Source: Syntrophomonas sp. UBA1376 (lineage in GTDB: Bacteria > Bacillota > Syntrophomonadia > Syntrophomonadales > Syntrophomonadaceae). From it: a stretch of 6,079 nt of DNA. The stretch is from positions 37,246-43,324 of the forward strand of contig DBRE01000089.1 in NCBI GenBank assembly GCA_002305535.1, in the 5' to 3' direction. Shown one piece after another: positions 1 through 4,283 of this stretch. The translations under genes were made by a program, and so were the position numbers. Position 1 is the first letter of the stretch, and every line of letters starts with the position of its first letter. The notes beneath the pieces are model-generated. The model worked only from the letters and a program-made list of their open reading frames with translations, had not been told where the DNA came from and ran no database searches.

Positions 1-675
1 TTGCGTTCACCCATCACCAAGTTTTTTACCGATGAACAGATGGAGCGGGTGCTGAAGGCTTTGGATGCAAAACCGGGAGATCTGCTGCTGTTCAGCGCTG
101 ATTCAGAAGCGACTGTAGCGCGAGTTATGGGAACCATTCGTCTGGAGTTGGGCAAACGCCTTCATCTTATTGATGAGAATCAGCTGTCCTTTACCTGGGT
201 AACTGAGTTTCCCTTACTGGAGTATGATGAGGACGAAAAACGCTATGTAGCCGTGCACCATATGTTCACCTCCCCACGGAGCGAGGACATAGATACACTG
301 GATCATAATCCTCTGCAAGCTAAATCCCGAGCCTATGACCTGATCTTAAATGGGACGGAAATCGGTGGAGGTAGTATTCGTATCCACCGTCGGGACTGGC
401 AGGAGAAAATGTTTGAGCTAGTGGGTTTGTCTCCTCAAGAGGCTCACGATAAGTTTGGCTATATGTTGGATGCTTTTGAGTATGGGACTCCGCCCCATGG
501 TGGTATTGCTTTCGGAGTAGACCGACTAATTATGATCATGGCTGGACGCAATAGTATCAGGGATGTAATCGCTTTTCCAAAGACACAGAGTGCTTCCTGT
601 CTGCTGACCCAGGCTCCATCCAAGGTGACCTCTCAGCAGTTACGAGAACTATCACTTAAAGTCCAATCCAAGTAA
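1..675 (+). CDS. aspS: Aspartyl-tRNA synthetase, C-terminal part (5' end outside window)
   Basis: This is the last 224 or so codons of a bacterial-type class II aspartyl-tRNA synthetase, which charges tRNA-Asp with aspartate in the cytosol using ATP. The family is close to 590 residues, so about 60% is missing to the left, and the TTG at position 1 is an internal leucine codon, not a start. Residues 1-50 of the visible part look like the end of the GAD insert domain found in bacterial AspRS. The class II core follows: HHMFTSP at 86-92, the ILNGTEIGGGSIRIH segment ending at 129 with glutamate 120 and arginine 127, and motif 3 HGGIAFGVDRL at 166-176 with the ATP-binding arginine at 175. The usual bacterial ending with TQAPS at 203-207 is present. 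The N-terminal anticodon-binding domain, which would tell a discriminating from a non-discriminating enzyme, is not visible. The reading frame is intact to TAA 673-675. Confidence 0.97.
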   Translation: MRSPITKFFTDEQMERVLKALDAKPGDLLLFSADSEATVARVMGTIRLELGKRLHLIDENQLSFTWVTEFPLLEYDEDEKRYVAVHHMFTSPRSEDIDTLDHNPLQAKSRAYDLILNGTEIGGGSIRIHRRDWQEKMFELVGLSPQEAHDKFGYMLDAFEYGTPPHGGIAFGVDRLIMIMAGRNSIRDVIAFPKTQSASCLLTQAPSKVTSQQLRELSLKVQSK

Positions 676-688
676 GCTAGAACTGGGA

Positions 689-720
689 AAGCTGGCTATT
701 AATAACAGCTTGGTTTGCTT
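689..720 (+). terminator. Weak hairpin after aspS, possible terminator
   Basis: Fourteen bases after the aspS stop, AAGCTG (689-694) can pair with CAGCTT (706-711) around an 11-base loop, and the sequence GGTTTGCTT follows. The stem is short and the T-run is broken by G and C, so termination would be weak at best. It overlaps the start of the 6S promoter. Confidence 0.25.
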
Positions 721-747
721 GAAGTAACCGGGTTGATGTGTTATATT
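719..747 (+). promoter_or_regulatory. Sigma-A type promoter for the 6S RNA gene
   Basis: TTGAAG (719-724) matches four of six bases of the -35 consensus and TATATT (742-747) matches five of six of the -10 consensus, with the ideal 17-bp spacer. Transcription should begin near 754. A transcript from there to the T-run end at 954 would be about 201 nt. That is some 15-20 nt longer at the 5' end than the folded RNA, consistent with a 5'-trimmed precursor as described for B. subtilis 6S-1 RNA. Confidence 0.6.
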
Positions 748-769
748 TTACCTAGCAAAAGTCAACAGT

Positions 770-954
770 GACAGGAAATCCCTGCTGTGCGCGTGTCATT
801 GCCGAAAGTTTTTGCCAACACCAAAAACTTGGGAATTCGACTCCGTATGTGGACTGTATGCCTGTTTTCAGGACACACAAAACATATGGGAGGATACCCA
901 CCTGTCGGGGACAGGTTTAAACTACGGCTACCACGGCTCGGTGGGGTTTTTTTT
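770..954 (+). ncRNA. ssrS: 6S RNA (regulator of housekeeping RNA polymerase)
   Basis: 6S RNA mimics an open promoter and sequesters the housekeeping sigma form of RNA polymerase. The sequence folds to the three-part 6S shape. The closing stem is built from 776-782 with 943-949, 784-789 (GCTGTG) with 932-937 (CACGGC), and 801-804 (GCCG) with 925-928 (CGGC). A large central bubble follows, whose 3' strand carries the hairpin ACCTGT (900-905) with ACAGGT (911-916). The apical arm has a nine-pair stem, 842-850 with 882-890, and the tip CCTG-TTTT-CAGG (861-872). The 3' part lines up by eye with the CACCUUGA...ACAGCCUGCGGCGGC region of E. coli 6S. The place between aspS and tcdA matches my recollection of B. 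subtilis bsrA. The 3' half of the closing stem plus eight T (947-954) probably serves as its own terminator. The 5' end is approximate (754 to 776). Short reading frames crossing it have no ribosome binding sites and no recognisable protein. Confidence 0.85.
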
Positions 955-971
955 GGAGGCATGTGACCTAT

Positions 972-1676
972 ATGGAGAGTTTTTTACAGCGAACCTCTTT
1001 GTTAATTGGTGACAGCGGGATACAACGTCTGCAAAATGCCTCTGTAATAGTAATAGGTTTGGGAGGGGTCGGCTCTTATGCTGCTGAAGCATTGGCCCGT
1101 AACGGGATAGGGCATATGACTCTAGTTGATAGAGACCAGGTCGAAGCGACCAACATCAACCGTCAACTACCGGCCTTACATTCTACTATCGGTCGCTACA
1201 AATGCGAAGTGATGGCAGAGCGCATACTGGATATCAACCCGGGTATAGAATTACGTGTCCTGCCTATGGAGTATACCTCTGAGACAGCCGATAGTATTCT
1301 TGATCAGCCTTATGATTATGTCCTGGATGCCATTGATTCTCTGACTGACAAGATACATCTAATCAAGCACTCCTTGGAAAAAGGTTTGCCCATAATTAGC
1401 GCTATGGGCGCCGCCAATCGTTTGGACCCGCTTAAGTTTCAAATAACTGACATTAGTAATACCCACACATGCCCAATGGCCCGTAAGGTACGCAGAGAAT
1501 TGCGTCAGTTTGGTATTGTTTCGGGGGTACCTGTGGTTTATTCAACTGAGAACCCACATAACATACTGGATGACCGATCGACCAGGTTGGGTAGCGTTAG
1601 CTTTGTTCCCGGAACTGCTGGATTAGCCATGGCTGGCTACGTAATCAACAGTATTTGGAGAAGAGCAGTTGAATAG
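972..1676 (+). CDS. tcdA: tRNA threonylcarbamoyladenosine dehydratase (TcdA/YrvM/CsdL)
   Basis: This E1-like (ThiF/MoeB superfamily) enzyme uses ATP to cyclise t6A to ct6A at position 37 of ANN-decoding tRNAs in the cytosol. From ATG 972 it has 234 residues, slightly shorter than B. subtilis YrvM or E. coli TcdA. Visible motifs are the nucleotide-binding GLGGVGS at 29-35, VDRDQVEATNINRQ at 52-65 (ATP-binding aspartate and arginine), DAIDS at 119-123, a TCPMARKVRRELR segment at 166-178 and the conserved end SVSFVPGTAGLAMAGYV at 208-224. There are no paired CxxC zinc motifs, which fits TcdA rather than MoeB or ThiF. Start choice: GGAGG at 955-959 lies 3 nt before GTG 963 and 12 nt before ATG 972. 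Neither spacing is ideal, and the ATG gives the N-terminus expected from the family (MESFLQRTSLLIG). The GTG would add three residues. The ribosome binding site directly follows the 6S T-run, so expression probably depends on read-through. Confidence 0.93.
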   Translation: MESFLQRTSLLIGDSGIQRLQNASVIVIGLGGVGSYAAEALARNGIGHMTLVDRDQVEATNINRQLPALHSTIGRYKCEVMAERILDINPGIELRVLPMEYTSETADSILDQPYDYVLDAIDSLTDKIHLIKHSLEKGLPIISAMGAANRLDPLKFQITDISNTHTCPMARKVRRELRQFGIVSGVPVVYSTENPHNILDDRSTRLGSVSFVPGTAGLAMAGYVINSIWRRAVE

Positions 1677-1742
1677 CGATTTTCATAATTGGTGACCTGC
1701 TACGGGAAGCCATAGGGCGAGAAATACAGTGCTGGCAATAAG

Positions 1743-1760
1743 TTGTGACTTTTGTCGCAA
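1743..1760. promoter_or_regulatory. CRP/FNR-like palindromic operator upstream of paaK
   Basis: TTGTGAC (1743-1749), four T (1750-1753) and GTCGCAA (1754-1760) form an 18-bp inverted repeat with one mismatch per arm. Read as TGTGA-N6-TCGCA it matches the classical CRP half-site consensus in nine of ten positions. It is 54 bp before the paaK start. The binding protein is unknown, and no regulator gene lies in the window. A second perfect inverted repeat, AATAAT-gta-ATTATT (1759-1773), overlaps its edge but is AT-rich and could be chance. I could not assign a convincing -35/-10 pair in this 137-bp gap, and no terminator for tcdA is visible there. Confidence 0.4.
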
Positions 1761-1813
1761 TAATGTAATTATTTTCATGTAAGGCAGGAAATATTTGTTG
1801 GGAGGTAGAATAA

Positions 1814-3115
1814 ATGTCCTACTGGGATCGCGAGAAAGAGTGTATGCCTCGTGAGGATATAGAAAAACTTCAACTGAGAAGATTGAAGGAAACAGTATAT
1901 CGGGTTTATGCTTTTGTTCCGTCATATAAGGAAAAGATGGATCGAATCGGTATAAAACCTGATGACATCAATAGTCTGGAAGACTTGAACAAGTTGCCTT
2001 TTACCACCAAGCAGGACTTACGAGACAACTATCCCTTTGGCCTATTCGCTGTACCTATGAGCGAGGTCATAAGAATTCATTCTTCTTCAGGGACTACAGG
2101 AAAGCCAACGGTGGTAGGTTATTCTAAACGCGATATTGACACTTGGGCAGAATTGATGGCTCGGGCTTTGACCAGTGCTGGTGCTAGTCGTCAGTCGATC
2201 ATACAGAATTCTTATGGTTATGGCCTGTTTACTGGCGGACTAGGGGTGCATTATGGTGCTGAGAAACTGGGTGCCTCGGTTATACCATCTTCAGGGGGGA
2301 ACACCAAACGGCAGATTATGCTTATGCAGGATTTTGGTACTACGGTTTTGACCTGTACACCTTCTTATGCACTGTTTCTTTATGAAGTGATGGAAGAGAT
2401 GGGCGTCAGTCCTTCTGACCTTAAACTAGAGTGCGGTATTTTTGGAGCGGAACCTTGGTCCGAGAACATGCGCCGCGAAATAGAGAACAAACTTCAGATA
2501 AATGCTTTCGATATATATGGGCTCAGTGAAATAGTAGGTCCGGGAGTAGCTATTGAATGTCCGGTTAGAAATGGTCTTCATCTGGCTGAAGATCATTTTA
2601 TTGCTGAAATAATCGATCCGGAGACCGGGGAGACTTTACCGGAGGGATCGTCAGGGGAACTGGTCATATCCACGATCACCAAAGAGGCTCTGCCGATTTT
2701 GCGCTACCGGACTAGAGATCTTAGTAAATTGGATAAGTCGGGGTGTGATTGCGGGAGAACTCATGTCCGCATGCAAAAGGTCTTAGGACGATCCGATGAT
2801 ATGGTGATAATCAGGGGAGTCAATGTATTTCCCTCTATGGTGGAAAGCGTATTGCTGGATATACCTGGAGTTGAACCTCATTATCTCCTGGTAGTGGATC
2901 GTAAAGGCACTCTGGACATATTGGAAGTTAGAGTCGAAGTATCGGAACAGGTCTTCTCTGATGAGGTTCGCAAACTCGAAGAACTGGGGGCAACTATCAG
3001 TAAAGAACTGGAAAGCGCTTTGGGAATCAGTGCGAAAGTTCGTTTGGTCGAACCCAAATCTATTGAGCGAAGCGAGGGCAAGGCTCAAAGAGTGATCGAT
3101 CGCAGAAGTATATAA
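1814..3115 (+). CDS. paaK: Phenylacetate-CoA ligase family protein (PaaK-like, AMP-forming)
   Basis: This is a 433-residue adenylate-forming enzyme of the PaaK type, which activates phenylacetate or a related aryl or 2-keto-acid-derived carboxylate to its CoA thioester through an acyl-AMP in the cytosol. Its length is normal for PaaK. Motifs: the phosphate-binding loop SSSGTTGKPT at 90-99, GAEPWSE at 211-217, the adenine-binding YGLSE at 235-239, LRYRTRD at 296-302, and GRSDDMVIIRGVNVFP at 325-340, which is the hinge into the small C-terminal domain. EGKAQRV at 421-427 carries lysine 423, by position the likely catalytic A10 lysine (inference). A CDCGRTH stretch at 311-317 is typical of the family. 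GGAGGT (1801-1806) lies 7 nt before ATG 1814, so the start is secure. The next gene follows after 11 nt with its ribosome binding site overlapping this stop codon, so the two are co-translated. The exact substrate cannot be read from sequence. Confidence 0.93.
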   Translation: MSYWDREKECMPREDIEKLQLRRLKETVYRVYAFVPSYKEKMDRIGIKPDDINSLEDLNKLPFTTKQDLRDNYPFGLFAVPMSEVIRIHSSSGTTGKPTVVGYSKRDIDTWAELMARALTSAGASRQSIIQNSYGYGLFTGGLGVHYGAEKLGASVIPSSGGNTKRQIMLMQDFGTTVLTCTPSYALFLYEVMEEMGVSPSDLKLECGIFGAEPWSENMRREIENKLQINAFDIYGLSEIVGPGVAIECPVRNGLHLAEDHFIAEIIDPETGETLPEGSSGELVISTITKEALPILRYRTRDLSKLDKSGCDCGRTHVRMQKVLGRSDDMVIIRGVNVFPSMVESVLLDIPGVEPHYLLVVDRKGTLDILEVRVEVSEQVFSDEVRKLEELGATISKELESALGISAKVRLVEPKSIERSEGKAQRVIDRRSI

Positions 3116-3120
3116 GGAGG
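3114..3120 (+). promoter_or_regulatory. Ribosome binding site overlapping the paaK stop codon
   Basis: AAGGAGG at 3114-3120 starts inside the TAA stop of the ligase gene (3113-3115) and lies 6 nt before ATG 3127. Ribosomes finishing the ligase sit on the signal that starts the ACT gene, which is a typical arrangement for translational coupling and near-equal output. Confidence 0.8.
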
Positions 3121-3126
3121 GTTAGT

Positions 3127-3555
3127 ATGGCAAAACAAATTTCGGTTTTCTTGGAGAACAAAGCCGGACGCTTGTCCCATGTTACTCGTGTATTGGGAGA
3201 GGCGGGGATCAATATTCGCGCGCTGTCTATTGCCGATACCTCCGACTTTGGGATATTAAGAATCATAGTGAGCGATCCGGAAAAAGCCTACCGGATATTG
3301 AAAGAAGCTAATTTCACGGTTAGTGAAACTGAAGTAATAGCTGTACAGGTGCCTGATTCACCAGGAGGGCTGGCAACGGTACTGGAACAAATGTCAGATG
3401 CCAACTTGAATATAGAATATCTGTATGCTTTTTTGGGTACTTCCGGCAATGATGCCCTAGTTATTTTCAAAGTGGAAGATATTGAAGGGGCACGCCAAAC
3501 TTTCAAAGAGAAGGGGATACCCTTTCTTGATGAACAAAAGTTGTATAAGTTATAA
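3127..3555 (+). CDS. Tandem ACT-domain protein, partner of the PaaK-like ligase
   Basis: This 142-residue protein consists of two ACT domains in tandem and nothing else, so it is a ligand-binding regulator rather than an enzyme. The first domain spans about residues 4-66 with the loop ENKAGRLSHVTRVL (10-23) and INIRALSI (29-36). The second spans about 70-137 with the matching loop PDSPGGLATVL (76-86) and LNIEYLY (94-100). Such loops normally bind an amino acid at a dimer interface. Stand-alone double-ACT proteins next to paaK-like genes are common in anaerobic clostridia and archaea, often with indolepyruvate oxidoreductase genes, which are absent from this window. Inference: it senses an aromatic or branched-chain amino acid, or the ligase product, and modulates the ligase. 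The start has an excellent ribosome binding site 6 nt upstream, and the gene ends just before a stem-loop terminator. Confidence 0.92.
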   Translation: MAKQISVFLENKAGRLSHVTRVLGEAGINIRALSIADTSDFGILRIIVSDPEKAYRILKEANFTVSETEVIAVQVPDSPGGLATVLEQMSDANLNIEYLYAFLGTSGNDALVIFKVEDIEGARQTFKEKGIPFLDEQKLYKL

Positions 3556-3561
3556 AAGCAG

Positions 3562-3599
3562 AGGGAGTCTTGTGAAAGGGACTCCCTGGCCTTTATCCA
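3562..3599 (+). terminator. Rho-independent-type stem-loop after the paaK/ACT unit
   Basis: AGGGAGTC (3562-3569) pairs perfectly with GACTCCCT (3580-3587). Two further G-T pairs are possible inside, leaving a loop of about 6-10 bases. It starts 6 nt after the ACT stop. The following CTTTATCCATTTT is T-rich but interrupted, so termination may be partial. Confidence 0.65.
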
Positions 3600-3664
3600 T
3601 TTTACTGTGATATTTTTGGATTACAGATAGCTTGGTAGACGCACTAGTATTTGGGCTTTTGTTT

Positions 3665-3691
3665 TTGCATCACTTGCAATACTTGCAACCT
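3665..3691 (+). repeat. Three 9-bp direct repeats with TTGCA core
   Basis: TTGCATCAC, TTGCAATAC and TTGCAACCT follow each other without a gap at 3665, 3674 and 3683, and a further TTGCA stands at 3704. TTGCAA is its own reverse complement, so each copy could be a half-site for a dimeric regulator. The spacing of 9 bp is not a full helical turn. It may be an operator or chance in a low-complexity leader. Confidence 0.4.
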
Positions 3692-3722
3692 GGTTCCATA
3701 GAATTGCAGCAATAAGTCCCGG

Positions 3723-3761
3723 CTCCTTCCTAACAATGATTGAAAGAAACATGAGAAGGAG
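3723..3761 (+). promoter_or_regulatory. Possible Shine-Dalgarno-masking hairpin
   Basis: CTCCTTC (3723-3729) is exactly complementary to GAAGGAG (3755-3761), which is the core of the ribosome binding site of the gene starting at 3770. The loop would be 25 nt and contains no other strong stem. The unusually strong site (AGAAGGAGGTGA, 7 nt from the start measured from GGAGG) is the kind that can be kept in check by such pairing. Function is inferred; a 7-bp stem with a 25-nt loop may be only marginally stable. Confidence 0.4.
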
Positions 3762-3769
3762 GTGAACAA

Positions 3770-4264
3770 ATGAAAAAAGCTCTTGGTCTAGGTTTAATCG
3801 TAGGTATATTTTTTGCCCTGTTTGTGTTGTTCCAGAATTATCTGGGAGCTACTGCTTTTTACATTGCCGCAGTTGCAATGGCAATGTTCGCAGTGATTGG
3901 CCCCTTTGGAGATTACCTAAAGGTAGCCATCGCTATGCTGGTTGGCATAGTAGTGGGGTTGGCTTCCATGATCATCCTGGCCTTATCATTTCCCCTTCCC
4001 CCTGATAACCTTTTGTACGTAGCCATAGTGTCAGGTGTTGCTCTGTTCCTGCTGGTGGTGCTCTCAGTGACCGGCTTGAGAATCGATGCTATGTTTTTAG
4101 GGTGGGCTGCCTGTTTGGCTGCTTTATATCCGACTTACATGGCTGATGCTGCTTCACTGGCCACGGCGGCTGTACCCGCTACTGTCGGAGTTACCGTATC
4201 TCTGATGGTGGGCTTGGTTATGTCATTGCTGGTTATCAAGATCGCTATGGCGGCTAATAGATAA
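3770..4264 (+). CDS. Small polytopic membrane protein, unknown function
   Basis: This is a 164-residue, very hydrophobic protein with about five to six membrane helices at roughly residues 4-24, 28-47, 50-73, 81-103, 106-125 and 131-160. It has few charged residues and none in an obvious catalytic motif, and it has no cysteine pair or nucleotide-binding site. There is no separate signal peptide, since the first helix follows MKK directly. Size, helix layout and the run from about 86 to 118 recall the DUF1097/YcdZ-like membrane proteins, but that is a by-eye resemblance and I do not assign a family. The start is fixed by AAGGAGGTG 7 nt upstream. The next gene begins 19 nt after the stop with its own ribosome binding site, so the two almost certainly share a transcript. 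It may act as a membrane partner for the exported protein encoded downstream. Confidence 0.85.
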   Translation: MKKALGLGLIVGIFFALFVLFQNYLGATAFYIAAVAMAMFAVIGPFGDYLKVAIAMLVGIVVGLASMIILALSFPLPPDNLLYVAIVSGVALFLLVVLSVTGLRIDAMFLGWAACLAALYPTYMADAASLATAAVPATVGVTVSLMVGLVMSLLVIKIAMAANR

Positions 4265-4283
4265 AGGGAAGGAGGGATATGAG

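Larger units (their letters stand above)
3588..3769 (+). promoter_or_regulatory. Leader/promoter region of the membrane-protein unit
   Basis: This stretch holds no open frame worth calling. It contains the tail of the terminator, a T-rich patch (3651-3666), three TTGCA elements in a 9-bp period (3665-3691) with a fourth copy at 3704-3708, a CTCCTTC block (3723-3729) and a very strong ribosome binding site. A promoter must lie here if the terminator works. The best pair I can offer is TTGCAA (3674-3679) with CATAGA (3697-3702) at 17-bp spacing, which is weak. Confidence 0.4.

Noticed and set aside
1..3. TTG at position 1 as the aspS start codon
   Set aside because: The first visible residues align with the internal GAD-domain region of AspRS, so the gene begins outside the window.
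835..900. T-box or other riboswitch before tcdA
   Set aside because: The conserved T-box sequence (AGGGTGG...) is missing, and the whole stretch is explained by the 6S apical arm and bubble.
762..962. 66-codon frame on the - strand over the same region
   Set aside because: It lies wholly antisense to the 6S RNA, has no start signal, and its composition is that of a chance frame.
812..1012. 66-codon + strand frame crossing the 6S gene and the tcdA start
   Set aside because: It overlaps a structured RNA and a well-supported gene in another frame, has no ribosome binding site and resembles no protein.
1683..1925. 80-codon - strand frame across the tcdA-paaK gap
   Set aside because: It overlaps the start of the ligase gene, lacks a ribosome binding site and has no recognisable features.
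2783..3088. 101-codon - strand frame inside the ligase gene
   Set aside because: It is a shadow of the strongly supported ligase frame, and its protein has no domain pattern.
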